Program-made: the position numbers and the translations under genes
Shown: in pieces, positions 1-8,357 of the stretch
Layout of the letters: each line of letters begins with the position of its first letter
Numbering within the stretch: the stretch's first letter is position 1
Assembly: GCA_023417475.1 (NCBI GenBank)
Contig: JAEZFP010000062.1
Coordinates: 109,104 to 173,103 of the forward strand
Direction of reading: 5' to 3'
DNA: 64,000 bases
From: Bacillota bacterium
GTDB lineage: Bacteria; Bacillota; UBA4882; UBA8346
The notes under the pieces: model-generated
Told to the model about the DNA's origin: nothing
Database searches by the model: none
What the model saw: the letters and a program-made list of their open reading frames with translations, nothing else

Positions 1-42
1 ATTCGCTAATCAATATTTAATTCCTTTTTTGGTGAAAAACTT

Positions 43-834
43 TTACAAAGGTTTTGCAATCTCTCCCGGAATCGCCGGCTCCGGGGCGGACGTCGCTTTT
101 TCCGATAATGCGTGCGGCTCTTTTTGGGCTACCGACTGCCGGAGCAAAACGATCTCGACCCGACGGTTGCGCAACCGTCCTTCCACAGTGGTATTGGGAG
201 CAATCGGCCGGAATTCGCCGTAACCCGCCGCCGAAAGTAACGGGGCGGCATTGGGATGTTTCCGGATCCAATACATGATCACATTGGTGGAACGGTCGGT
301 CGACAACTGCCAATTGGAGCGGTAACGGACGGTGTTAATCGGAATATTGTCGGTATGACCTTCGACGCGAATCATTCGATTGGTGGAGAAGAGAATTGCG
401 GCTAAATGATCCAGGATCTCCTCGGCTTTTTGGGATAGATCCGCCTTTCCGGATTCATAGAGCACCGAATCGGCCAAATTAAGCACTAAACCCCGTTCTT
501 CGATTGTCGCCTGCACCTTCTGGCTAATTCCTTCTTTATCGGTATATTTGCGAATGAGCGTCATGACCGATTTGAGTTGGCTCTCTTCCATTCCGGTTGA
601 GGGCTTGATTCCGGTGCCTTGAAAATCGGTGATCACATTTTTGCCGCCGCTGCCGCCGACACTATTAAACGCCATCGAAAGCGACTGGGATAAGGTTCTG
701 AACTTATGGGCATCCACCTGGGCCATCGCGAATAAAATGCAAAAAAAGGCCATCATTAACGTGATTAAGTCCGAATACGTCAATAACCAACGCTCAACAT
801 TTTCATGTTCCTCTTCTTGTCGCCGCTTTTTCAT
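43..834 (-). CDS. motB: Flagellar motor stator protein MotB
   Basis: MotB is the stator subunit that anchors the MotAB ion channel to peptidoglycan and carries the ion-binding aspartate. The 263-residue product has a basic N-terminus, one transmembrane helix at about residues 17-37 with the key Asp22 in the motif LLTYSDLITLMMAFF, a periplasmic linker, and a C-terminal OmpA-like domain at about 125-235 with the peptidoglycan-binding segment EGHTDNIPI. Length is normal for the family. Its ATG overlaps the TAA of motA by one base (TAATG), so the two are translationally coupled. A short Lys/Pro-rich tail follows the OmpA domain. The sodium or proton preference cannot be read safely from the sequence. 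Confidence 0.95.
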   Translation of the reverse strand: MKKRRQEEEHENVERWLLTYSDLITLMMAFFCILFAMAQVDAHKFRTLSQSLSMAFNSVGGSGGKNVITDFQGTGIKPSTGMEESQLKSVMTLIRKYTDKEGISQKVQATIEERGLVLNLADSVLYESGKADLSQKAEEILDHLAAILFSTNRMIRVEGHTDNIPINTVRYRSNWQLSTDRSTNVIMYWIRKHPNAAPLLSAAGYGEFRPIAPNTTVEGRLRNRRVEIVLLRQSVAQKEPHALSEKATSAPEPAIPGEIAKPL

Positions 835-1643
835 TACCCGCTAACCCCAAACCCGCCAGCATTGGCTTTAAGAAGTCTCCGTTGGGTTGGGGGTAAAAAC
901 GCCGCCAACTTATCATTGATGACCCGGGGATGATCGCCGGCTTGAATTGCCGCCACCCCTTCGATAATAATATGACAGACTTCCATTTCTTCACGGTTCA
1001 AACTTTTTAATTTATTGGCAATCGGGAGCCAGAGAATGTTCGCCGTAAAAACGCCGTAAAAGGTCGCAATAAACGCCGTTGAAATCGCCGGTCCCAGTTT
1101 GGCGGTGTCGGAAAGGTTTGCCAACACATTCACCAACCCCATGACTGTTCCGATCATACCCATGGTCGGTGCGAATCCGCCGGCTTGCTGGAAAAGCTGT
1201 ACGCCAATCTTGTGCCGTTCCTCCATGCAATTCACTTCCGTCTCCAGAATCTCTCGGGTGACCTCGGGGTCGGTTCCGTCGACGATCAGTTGAATTCCCT
1301 TTTTTAAAAATTCATTTTCAATCCCGTTAACCATCTCTTCGAGTTTGAGCAATCCCTCTTTTCGGGCCACTTCCGCGAATCGCACCATCTGGGCGATCAG
1401 ATCCGGGGCTTCCAGTTGGAACTCTTTCATGGCCACGCCGAGATATTGACCGACCTTTAAAAACTCCTTAAGACTAAAACAGGTCAACGTCGCCCCGATG
1501 GTTCCGCCGAAAACAATCAGCGCTCCCGGCAAGTTAAGCAAGCGCATTAACGCCACCGGCCCTTCGTGGCCGCCTTCCAGTAAAGCCGAGGAAAAAATAG
1601 CGATAAACGCCGTAAGTAATCCCACAATCGTTCCTAGATTCAA
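834..1643 (-). CDS. motA: Flagellar motor stator protein MotA
   Basis: MotA forms the ring of the stator complex around MotB and transmits torque to the rotor protein FliG. The product has four membrane segments (near residues 5-20, 35-55, about 150-170 and 180-200) with the long cytoplasmic loop between the second and third. The conserved GGFAPTMGMIGTVMGLV segment before helix 3 and the proline/threonine of the channel are present. I chose the TTG at 1643, giving MNLGTIVGLL, because GGAGTG lies at the right distance upstream. A GTG at 1652 overlaps that ribosome site and would add three residues. It is followed directly by motB, and no other flagellar genes lie in the window. Confidence 0.94.
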   Translation of the reverse strand: MNLGTIVGLLTAFIAIFSSALLEGGHEGPVALMRLLNLPGALIVFGGTIGATLTCFSLKEFLKVGQYLGVAMKEFQLEAPDLIAQMVRFAEVARKEGLLKLEEMVNGIENEFLKKGIQLIVDGTDPEVTREILETEVNCMEERHKIGVQLFQQAGGFAPTMGMIGTVMGLVNVLANLSDTAKLGPAISTAFIATFYGVFTANILWLPIANKLKSLNREEMEVCHIIIEGVAAIQAGDHPRVINDKLAAFLPPTQRRLLKANAGGFGVSG

Positions 1644-2026
1644 CGAACTCACTCCATTGATGTTATTTTGTTATTCTTACAAGCTGATAGACGAAAAGGC
1701 ACAACCATCCGATTTGCGCCGTAACAAACTTCAATTCGCAAGAATAAAACCGATACCGTTTGAGGAGCCCTTGTCGCGAAAATGTTTTGGGGCTTGCCAT
1801 TGGCCAAGCCTAGCCTCGCAAGCGGTAGTTGTCCGAAAGGACTTGCTAGTTTTTTTATCGGTTTTTCCAGCCAAAAGTTTAGTAAAAAAAGAGGCCTCTC
1901 AGCCAAGCCACTGAAAAACCTCCACTCTGAAAGATTGACCGACAATAGATAGTGAGTCGCCCGTTTTAGGCTATCAATATATTGTCGGTCAATGTTATTT
2001 CGAGCAGTTTTTCAGTGGCCTCCCTC
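1644..2026. other. Gene-free stretch between motA and the DUF502 gene
   Basis: This stretch holds the 117-bp inverted-repeat element (1905-2021) and the displaced T-tract half of the DUF502 terminator (AGAGGCCTCT plus seven T on the minus strand, about 1884-1899). About 240 bases upstream of motA have no recognisable gene. A 98-codon open frame on the minus strand crosses the mobile element and is not credible as a gene. Confidence 0.6.
1905..2021 (+). mobile_element. 117-bp inverted-repeat element (MITE-like), copy 1
   Basis: The element begins AAGCCACTGAAAAAC and ends GTTTTTCAGTGGCCT, giving a perfect 13-bp terminal inverted repeat (GCCACTGAAAAAC). Inside is a second, 14-bp perfect stem, ATTGACCGACAATA with TATTGTCGGTCAAT. 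It has no coding capacity. It is flanked by CCTCTCAGC at 1895-1903 and 2023-2031, which looks like a target-site duplication. A second copy lies at 17781-17897 in opposite orientation: same length and, by my hand alignment, 8 differences in 117 positions. It sits directly after the stop codon of the DUF502 gene, inside that gene's terminator hairpin. A non-autonomous transposon is the best reading; the parent transposase is not in the window. Confidence 0.8.
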
Positions 2027-2620
2027 TCAGCTTCTTTCATCCGGTTTAATGACGCCGGCGGAAATGATGAATTTAAATCCCTCTTCAATGCTCATATCAA
2101 GATAGATAATTTGATCGACCGGAACAAACACCAAAAAACCGGAAGTCGGGTTGGGAACATTTGGCACAAAAACGTTGATCATTTTCAAACCGGTTTTCGC
2201 TTCGGCCTCCGACAACGAATCGCCGGTGAGAAATCCCAGCCGGTAGATTCCCCGGCGCGGATACTCGATCATCACCACTTGACGAAAAACGCTGTCGGCG
2301 CGGGAAAAACCTTCCGTAATCTGTTTGATGGTGCCGTAAACAACACTGAGCACCGGAATCCGGCGGATGACCTTCTCCCCGAGCTCCAACAGGCGTTTCC
2401 CGACATACAAACGGGTGAATAAGCCGGTGAGGATCACCAACCCAAGTAGGGCGATCAACCCAAATCCGGTCCGATAGGAATTTTTGAAATAATTTCGGAA
2501 AACTCCGCCCAAAATCGAATCAAGCTGGTAAAAACCCCAGATCAACAATTCAACCGTAACGCCAATGGGCAAAAGTACAAAAATTCCGGTCACCAGTAAT
2601 CTGCGCAACTTTTTTAACAT
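2027..2620 (-). CDS. DUF502 family membrane protein
   Basis: Integral membrane protein of the DUF502 family, whose biochemical role is not established. The 197-residue product has two N-terminal membrane helices (about residues 6-30 and 50-75), then a soluble domain containing the family-typical segments RIPVLSVVYGTIKQ and VFVPNVPNPTSGFLVFVP. I start it at the ATG at 2620 (MLKKLRRLL), which has GGTGG 5 bases upstream; the open frame extends 15 codons further. The stop codon TGA at 2027-2029 lies within the target duplication of the adjacent mobile element, so insertion happened at the exact end of the gene and left the protein intact. Confidence 0.85.
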   Translation of the reverse strand: MLKKLRRLLVTGIFVLLPIGVTVELLIWGFYQLDSILGGVFRNYFKNSYRTGFGLIALLGLVILTGLFTRLYVGKRLLELGEKVIRRIPVLSVVYGTIKQITEGFSRADSVFRQVVMIEYPRRGIYRLGFLTGDSLSEAEAKTGLKMINVFVPNVPNPTSGFLVFVPVDQIIYLDMSIEEGFKFIISAGVIKPDERS

Positions 2621-2693
2621 GTAACCACCATTATCAGTCGCGCCTAATATTCGGACAATACTCATCGCGACACATATTCTAGTTCAATCCGTT

Positions 2694-4517
2694 TTAATCA
2701 ATCGTCACTCCCAACAACGAAGCCAATTCATCCAGGGAGTTTTTAAATACTGCCAACGCGGCGCGGACCGGTTCCGGAGATTCCATATCCACGCCGGCTT
2801 TCCGTAATAGGTTCAACGGGTAATCGGAATCGCCGCTTTTCAAAAATTCCAAATAACGTTCGCGCGCCGGTTGCCCCTGTTTGATGAGCTGATCAGCCAA
2901 TGCCGTAGCCGCCGAAAATCCGGTGGCGTATTTATACACATAAAACGCGGAGTAAAAATGGGGAATTCGAGCCCATTCCATCGCGATTCCGGGGTCGATC
3001 ACGGTTTCCGGCGCGTAATATTGCTCGTTTAACCCGCGGTACCGTTCGGAGAACCACTCCGCGGTCAACGCGCCGCCCCCTTCGACCTCCTCGTGGATGA
3101 TCTTCTCAAACTCCGCGAACATGGTCTGCCGGAAAACGGTGGTCCGGAACTGTTCCAGCCGTTGGTTGAGCAGATATTGCTTTTCTTTGGGATCGGCGCT
3201 CTTTTGAATCAAGTATTCCATCAGCAATGACTCGTTGACGGTTGAAGCAACTTCGGCCACGAAAATTTTATAACCGGCATAAATATAGGGTTGGTGATGA
3301 TTTGAGAAATAGCTGTGCAACGCATGGCCCATCTCATGGGCAATGGTGAAGACGTCATGAATTTTTCCTTGAAAATTCAACAAGATATAGGGATGGGAGT
3401 CATAACAGCCCCACGCATAAGCGCCGCTGGTCTTGCCTTCGTTTTCATAGACATCGATCCAACCGCTCTCCAAGCCTTTTTTGACCAGCGCGATATATTC
3501 ATCGCCCAATGGCTGCAAGCCTTCGATCACCATTTGTTTGGCTTGGGCATAATCAAAGGTTCGCAGGTATTCCGGGATTAACGGCGTGTAAAGATCATAC
3601 ATATGTAAATCCGGCAAATTCAATATCTGTTTCCGCAGTTTTAAATACCGGCGGAGTTCGGGCAGATAGCTATGAATTACCTCGATTAACCGTTCATACA
3701 CCGCCACCGGAATATTGTCGTCATCCAACGATGCCTTGAGAGCGGATTCGAAGTTACGGACCTTGGCATAAAACACATCGGATTTTACCGAACCGTTCAA
3801 CGTCGCGCCAAACGTATTCCGAAACATGGTATAGGTCTGATAAAGCGCATCAAAAGCTTCTTGCCGCACCCGGCGGTCTTTGCTTTCAAGGAAACGGGAG
3901 TAACGGCCTTTGGTCAACTCCACTGCTTCGTGATCCTCATCCCGAATATTGGGAAATTTCAGATCGGCATTGTCCAACATGCCGAAGACCGCGCTAGCGG
4001 CATCGGCGATCTCGCCGCTTTCGGCCAAAATCTTTTCCTCGGCGGCGGAAAGCACATGTTGTTTTTGCCGTTCGATTTCTGCAAAAAATCTGCGGTAAAG
4101 CTGCAGCTCGGATTGTTGATCCAGGTAACGCTCAAGCGTCTCGGCGGGGAACGCCACCAATGCCGGTACCATAAACGACATGGCGCTGCCCGCTTCGGTG
4201 GCCAATGACTGAATCCGGCTGGTCATCGCTTGATAGGTCGGATTGGCGTTGTTTTCATCCTTGTGCATGCGGGCGTAAACGAATAACTTATCGACCAAGC
4301 GACTCAGATCGTCTTTATTCTTCAAAAAGGTCAACAGATTGGCGGCCGAAGCCAGAAAGTTTTCTCCCTCCGCTTTGACCTTGCCGATCAATCCTTTTAA
4401 CTTTTCAAAATCCGCTTCCCAAGCTTCTTGGGAAGGATAAATCTCTTCCAGCCTCCACTTGGCTTCCGCCGGGGTCTCCTCCCGTTTGGGCAAGCGTTTG
4501 GTTAAAGTCGTAGTCAA
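2694..4517 (-). CDS. pepF: Oligoendopeptidase F (M3 family metallopeptidase)
   Basis: PepF is a cytoplasmic zinc peptidase that cleaves oligopeptides of moderate length. The product (about 607 residues, normal for the family) has the helical N-terminal region and the catalytic HEMGHALHSYFS motif, followed by the downstream glutamate region YAGYKIFVAEVASTVNE that provides the third zinc ligand. The best start is TTG at 4517 (MTTTLTKRLPKREE), which has AAGGAGG upstream and gives the usual family N-terminus. The open frame runs on to 4592 with unlikely sequence. Together with the M32 peptidase and the Opp importer it fits peptide use. It is transcribed alone as far as can be seen. Confidence 0.93.
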   Translation of the reverse strand: MTTTLTKRLPKREETPAEAKWRLEEIYPSQEAWEADFEKLKGLIGKVKAEGENFLASAANLLTFLKNKDDLSRLVDKLFVYARMHKDENNANPTYQAMTSRIQSLATEAGSAMSFMVPALVAFPAETLERYLDQQSELQLYRRFFAEIERQKQHVLSAAEEKILAESGEIADAASAVFGMLDNADLKFPNIRDEDHEAVELTKGRYSRFLESKDRRVRQEAFDALYQTYTMFRNTFGATLNGSVKSDVFYAKVRNFESALKASLDDDNIPVAVYERLIEVIHSYLPELRRYLKLRKQILNLPDLHMYDLYTPLIPEYLRTFDYAQAKQMVIEGLQPLGDEYIALVKKGLESGWIDVYENEGKTSGAYAWGCYDSHPYILLNFQGKIHDVFTIAHEMGHALHSYFSNHHQPYIYAGYKIFVAEVASTVNESLLMEYLIQKSADPKEKQYLLNQRLEQFRTTVFRQTMFAEFEKIIHEEVEGGGALTAEWFSERYRGLNEQYYAPETVIDPGIAMEWARIPHFYSAFYVYKYATGFSAATALADQLIKQGQPARERYLEFLKSGDSDYPLNLLRKAGVDMESPEPVRAALAVFKNSLDELASLLGVTID

Positions 4518-4759
4518 TTTACCTTCATCCTCCTTTATTTCACATAATATTCTCCCCGTTTTTTCGGCAATCCTCCCTGAAAGTAAAAACATTTTTAACT
4601 CGGGACACTCCGACTTCGTACCGAAAATTATATTAACCAGCGGCAGCCGCTATTCCGGTTTCACGGAACCCGCCCACTCTAACTCCCATTCTTGCCGATA
4701 AAAAAAAGAAATGGAGCATCCCCATTTCACCAATCCAATTTTTATTCAACAAAACCAAA

Positions 4760-5872
4760 TCAGTCCAGGAATTCAAGCTTTTTCAACCCTTCCCGGAAGG
4801 CTTTTAGGAAACGTTCATTTTGTTCCACGGTTCCAAAGGTAACCCGGAGGCAATGCGGTAATCCAAAAGAGTGGGTCGGGCGCACGATGATGCCGCTATG
4901 AAGCAGGTGCTCATAAAGTTCGCGGCTGTCCCTGCCGCAATCGATCAGGATAAAATTGGCCTGGGTCGGCAAATAAGCGACGCCGAGCCGGTCCAGTTCC
5001 TCATAGAATTGGCGTTTCCCGTTCTGGACCAATTCTTTACTGAGCATCACATGGATCTTACTGTTCAGCGCGGCGATTCCGGCCGCTTGCGCCACCAGAT
5101 TCACGTTGAAGGGGTCTTTCACCCGTAATGTCTTCGTGATGATTTCCGGAGCCGCCACCGCATAACCCAAGCGCAAGCCGGCGATGGCATGGATCTTCGA
5201 GAAGGTATGGTAAACGATCAAGTTGGAATAGCCTTGTTTTAACAACTCAATCCCGTTGGGAAAGTCCGGTTCGTCGGCAAAATCGGCATAAGCTTCATCT
5301 AAAATGACGAAGATTTCCTTGGGAACCTGCTTTAGGAAACTCACCAGCTCCGCCCGGGCGATGGTTGTTCCGGTCGGATTATTGGGATTACAGATAAAAA
5401 TAAATTTGGTCCGCCCGGTAATCGCCCGCAACATCGCCTGGAGATCGTGGCGATATCCGTCGCCTTTAACAAAAACCGGTTTGGCGCCCATTAATAACGT
5501 GACAATCTCATACTGACTGAACGTAGGTTGGGGAATGATCACTTCATCGTCGGGGTTTAAGAAGGTTTCGGCCACGATCCGGTTCACGTCGTCCAGCCCG
5601 TTTCCCAGCAAGAGCTGTTCGGTGGCGATATCCAACTCCCGAGCCAAGACATCTTTTAAATAATAGTTATTGGCGTCCGGATATTGGGCAATCCGATCCA
5701 GCGCATGCATGATGGCTTGACGCACTTCGTTGGAGGGACCTAACGGATTTTCATTGGACGCCATCTTGGTAACGCCGTTTAAGCCCAGTTCCCGCTCGAC
5801 CTCTTCGATGGGTTTCCCCGGCACGTATTCGGGAATTTTTAAAATACAGTCGCGAAAAAAATTCTGACTCAT
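4760..5872 (-). CDS. hisC: HisC-type aromatic/histidinol-phosphate aminotransferase
   Basis: PLP-dependent class I/II aminotransferase of the HisC family. The product has the SNENPLGPS substrate segment, the CNPNNPTGT motif, the ILDEAYADF aspartate region and the PLP-lysine segment HTFSKIHAIAGLRLGYA. The reaction is transamination of histidinol phosphate or, in many Bacillota, of aromatic oxo-acids such as phenylpyruvate. The operon partner here is chorismate mutase and no his genes are nearby, so a role in phenylalanine/tyrosine synthesis is the better inference. A GTG at 5881 overlaps the aroH stop, but GAGGAG sits 8 bases before the ATG at 5872, which I prefer. Confidence 0.88.
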   Translation of the reverse strand: MSQNFFRDCILKIPEYVPGKPIEEVERELGLNGVTKMASNENPLGPSNEVRQAIMHALDRIAQYPDANNYYLKDVLARELDIATEQLLLGNGLDDVNRIVAETFLNPDDEVIIPQPTFSQYEIVTLLMGAKPVFVKGDGYRHDLQAMLRAITGRTKFIFICNPNNPTGTTIARAELVSFLKQVPKEIFVILDEAYADFADEPDFPNGIELLKQGYSNLIVYHTFSKIHAIAGLRLGYAVAAPEIITKTLRVKDPFNVNLVAQAAGIAALNSKIHVMLSKELVQNGKRQFYEELDRLGVAYLPTQANFILIDCGRDSRELYEHLLHSGIIVRPTHSFGLPHCLRVTFGTVEQNERFLKAFREGLKKLEFLD

Positions 5873-5877
5873 ACCGA

Positions 5878-6255
5878 TCACTCCTCGTTCGCTCTGGTCA
5901 AATCCGGGCGTAATTTTACCGCGTTATGAAGGTAAACGGCACGAATCCCGTCTTTGGCAAGATCAGTGTAAAAGTGGAGCATCACCCGGATACAAAGCGG
6001 CAATGCCTGTTCTTTGGGAATCTCTTGCGCACAGATCAACGGCGTGTTCGCCAAACCCATTTCCCGGGCCGCCACGGCCGGAAACTCGCTGACAATGTCG
6101 GGGGTAACCGTAAAAATAATGCTGACAATCTGTTCCGGTTCGATTTGATTGACTGTGAAAAGTTCGCTTAATAACTCGCGGGTCGCCGCGACGATCAGAC
6201 CCGGTTCATCCCGGACCACGGTAGTCGCACCCCGCACCGCCCACAAACAACTCAT
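5878..6255 (-). CDS. aroH: Chorismate mutase, AroH class
   Basis: Monofunctional chorismate mutase of the trimeric AroH type, converting chorismate to prephenate in phenylalanine and tyrosine synthesis. The 125-residue product starts with the typical WAVRGATTV segment (the arginine binds substrate), and has the IIFTVTPDI segment, the PLCIRVMLHF segment with the second active-site arginine, and the AVYLHNAVKLRPD C-terminus. Length and motifs agree with Bacillus AroH. Its ATG overlaps the hutP-like TAA (TAATG), and its TGA lies just before hisC, so the three genes form a tight operon. Confidence 0.94.
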   Translation of the reverse strand: MSCLWAVRGATTVVRDEPGLIVAATRELLSELFTVNQIEPEQIVSIIFTVTPDIVSEFPAVAAREMGLANTPLICAQEIPKEQALPLCIRVMLHFYTDLAKDGIRAVYLHNAVKLRPDLTRANEE

Positions 6256-6668
6256 TATAACACCGCCCGATGGCTTAATCCCACTGCAATTTCATCCAAA
6301 TGGATCAACCCGATACTAAAAAACACGGCCACGCTCACGTGGTCGCCCTTGCGCGCAATTCCAACTTTACCGCCGATATTCAAGCCGATCGCTTTGACCA
6401 AAACCTGGGTCACCGCTTCGTGGGTAGCGCCGGCGATCGCGCCTTCCTCGGCGTGGCAATCTTTGATTAACATTTCGCGTTTGGCCGCCACGACCGCCCG
6501 TTCCACAATGGTTTTAATAGCGGTGATCGCCTCGCCGCCGTAATCAACCGCGGCGGCGCGAATTTCCTGCCCGCGATAGACCTCTTTGAGCTGTTTCTCT
6601 TCCTCGCGCGAATTGGTCATCGCCATACACAATGCCGCTTTGGCAACCCCTCTGCTTCCAGTCTCCAT
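6255..6668 (-). CDS. HutP-family protein
   Basis: The 137-residue product matches the HutP family by its segments CHAEEGAIAGATHEAVTQVL and VGIARKGDHVSVAVFFSIGL and by the GLIHLDEIAVGLSHR ending. In Bacillus subtilis, HutP is an L-histidine- and Mg-dependent RNA-binding antiterminator of the histidine utilisation operon. Here it heads an operon with aroH and hisC, not hut genes, so its effector and target are unknown; control of aromatic or histidine metabolism is an inference. The ATG at 6668 has GAGG close upstream. An intrinsic-terminator hairpin lies 35 bases before the start, which could be an attenuator under its own control. Confidence 0.72.
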   Translation of the reverse strand: METGSRGVAKAALCMAMTNSREEEKQLKEVYRGQEIRAAAVDYGGEAITAIKTIVERAVVAAKREMLIKDCHAEEGAIAGATHEAVTQVLVKAIGLNIGGKVGIARKGDHVSVAVFFSIGLIHLDEIAVGLSHRAVL

Positions 6669-6702
6669 CCTCTTCGCCTCCCGGCCTCAAAACTCAACAT
6701 AT

Positions 6703-6727
6703 TAAAAAAGCACCCGTTCGAGTGCTT
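6703..6727 (-). terminator. Intrinsic terminator or attenuator upstream of the hutP-like gene
   Basis: On the minus strand AAGCAC and GTGCTT form a 6-bp stem around an 8-base loop, followed by TTTT and AATATG. It can terminate the 69-residue membrane protein gene upstream. Alternatively it can act as a leader attenuator, because a TATAAT lies between that gene and the hairpin at 6771-6776. Confidence 0.65.
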
Positions 6728-6770
6728 AAGGGCGGTTATCAACCTGATTCGATGTTCGGACAACCCATAA

Positions 6771-6776
6771 ATTATA
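6771..6776 (-). promoter_or_regulatory. Possible -10 box for the hutP-aroH-hisC operon
   Basis: A minus-strand TATAAT lies about 100 bases upstream of the hutP-like start, downstream of the 69-residue gene's coding sequence. No convincing -35 box is present at 17 bases, so the call is weak. If used, transcription would begin near 6764 and the terminator hairpin at 6703-6727 would lie inside the leader. Confidence 0.3.
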
Positions 6777-6810
6777 ATAAATTTACCATAATTTCGTTCG
6801 CTTTGACAAG

Positions 6811-7020
6811 TCATTTCGTTCCTAAACTTTTGTAAACCTTCGGAACGATTCCCTCCAACCGCTCCGCCATCACCACCCGTTGCCGGAACCAATCGTGCAG
6901 CAATAACCATTGGATTGCCAAGAGGGTTGCGATTAACCCAATCATTAGCCGGAATAACAAACGTTCCCGCAGTTGAATCCGGAAAAACAATCGTTCGTAC
7001 CACCGATATTTTGACGCCAA
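6811..7020 (-). CDS. Small single-pass membrane protein, unknown function
   Basis: The predicted 69-residue product has a basic, aromatic N-terminus (KYRWYERLFFRIQLRERLLF), one strong hydrophobic helix at about residues 25-42 (LMIGLIATLLAIQWLLL), and a charged C-terminal tail. It resembles small membrane proteins of unknown role; I do not recognise a family. It starts at TTG 7020 with GGAGG 9 bases upstream, which decides against the ATG at 7027 in another frame. It lies just downstream of the flavoprotein gene on the same strand and is followed by a terminator hairpin, so it is probably the last gene of that unit. Confidence 0.55.
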   Translation of the reverse strand: MASKYRWYERLFFRIQLRERLLFRLMIGLIATLLAIQWLLLHDWFRQRVVMAERLEGIVPKVYKSLGTK

Positions 7021-7062
7021 TTCCCATCGCCTCCAGGGGTATTATCCCCGGTAAGTTTTGGA

Positions 7063-8319
7063 TTAATGTATGGATAACGCGGCCGCCGCCGTACCGGCTA
7101 AAAAGCCGGTTGAAAAAGCGATCTGCAAGTTAAACCCGCCGGTATACGCATCGACATCCAATACTTCACCGGCAAAGTAGAGACCGGGTTGCAACTTTGA
7201 TTCCATCGTCTTGGGATTGACCTCTTTGACATTCACGCCGCCTGCAGTGACAATCGCTTCCTTGATCGGGCGCGGTTGACTGACGGTCAACTGAAATTGC
7301 TTAAAGAGCCGCACCAGTTCCAAACGTTCCTCCCGGGTGATTTGATGAACCGCTTTGTTGGGATCAATGCCCGACAAACGGATCATCACCGGAATCAGTT
7401 TCTGCGGCAGCAGGTCATCCAAGGCGTTTTTATAGAGCTTATTAACATATTTGGCGAAGTCGCGTTGGATTCTTAGGTCCAAATCGGCAGCGGAGAGCGC
7501 CGGTTTTAAATCAATCGAGATCACCGCCGAGTTGGGGTCGTCCATCACTACCTGCGCAATCTGCCGGCTGAGACTTAAGATAATCGGACCGGAAACGCCA
7601 AAGCCGGTAAAGAGCATCTCGCCGAATTCCGATTCCAATTGTTTCCCCCGGTAGTAACTGTGAACCCGGACATTGGTAAGGGATAATCCTTCCAATTCTT
7701 TGACCCAGGGTTCCCGGGTCTCTAGCGGAATCAGCGCCGGCCGGAGCTTGGTGACGGAATGTCCGGCTTGTTGGGCTAAGCGATACCCGTCGCCGGTGCT
7801 GCCGGTGCCGGGATAGGATGCGCCTCCGGTGGCTACAATTACCGCCATGGCATGATGCTCGCGACCGTCTTCCAAACGGACCCCTTGAACCCGCCCGTCG
7901 GCGATCACCAAATCGGCGACCCGGGCCTCGGTGAGCACCCGCACTCCCAACTGGTTCAACTTGTGATTCAGCGCATCAACAATCTCCCGGGCCTGATCGG
8001 ATACGGGGAAAACGCGTTTGCCCCGTTCCACCTTGAGCGGAACGCCAAGTTCATCCCGGAAATAATCCATCACATCCTGGGTGCTGAAGCGTTGAAACGC
8101 TCCGTATAAAAATCGCCCATTGCCGGGAGTATTGGCGACCAACTCGTTCAATTCGGACTGATTGGTGACATTACAGCGGCCACCGCCGGTAATCGCCAAT
8201 TTGCGCCCGATGCTCCGGTTGCGTTCGATCAATAATACTTTTGCGCCATCCCTGGCAGCAATAAGAGCCGCCATCACTCCGGCGGCCCCCGCGCCAACTA
8301 TAATTACTGCGGCATTCAT
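7063..8319 (-). CDS. HI0933/YtfP-type NAD(P)/FAD-dependent oxidoreductase
   Basis: Flavoprotein of the HI0933 (BaiN/YtfP-like) family; substrates are generally unknown. The product of about 418 residues has the N-terminal FAD dinucleotide motif VIIVGAGAAGVMAA, then GGGRCNVTN, the GGASYPGTGSTGDGYRLA segment, and the C-terminal LYFAGEVLDVDAYTGGFNLQ flavin-binding motif, in the usual order. I start it at ATG 8319 (MNAAVIIVGAG). The frame stays open to 8412, but those extra codons run through the tandem hairpin repeat and are not credible. An AAAGGA lies upstream but rather far (about 15 bases). Confidence 0.9.
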   Translation of the reverse strand: MNAAVIIVGAGAAGVMAALIAARDGAKVLLIERNRSIGRKLAITGGGRCNVTNQSELNELVANTPGNGRFLYGAFQRFSTQDVMDYFRDELGVPLKVERGKRVFPVSDQAREIVDALNHKLNQLGVRVLTEARVADLVIADGRVQGVRLEDGREHHAMAVIVATGGASYPGTGSTGDGYRLAQQAGHSVTKLRPALIPLETREPWVKELEGLSLTNVRVHSYYRGKQLESEFGEMLFTGFGVSGPIILSLSRQIAQVVMDDPNSAVISIDLKPALSAADLDLRIQRDFAKYVNKLYKNALDDLLPQKLIPVMIRLSGIDPNKAVHQITREERLELVRLFKQFQLTVSQPRPIKEAIVTAGGVNVKEVNPKTMESKLQPGLYFAGEVLDVDAYTGGFNLQIAFSTGFLAGTAAAALSIH

Positions 8320-8357
8320 CCGTTTTGAGTACCATCCTTTTCTACCGGTGTCGTTGA

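Noticed and set aside
1649..1945. 98-codon frame upstream of motA
   Set aside because: It starts inside the 117-bp element and has no ribosome site or coding character.
1905..2021. Treating the 117-bp repeat as a REP element or a simple terminator
   Set aside because: Clean inverted ends, equal length of the copies, opposite orientations and 9-10-bp target duplications indicate transposition instead.
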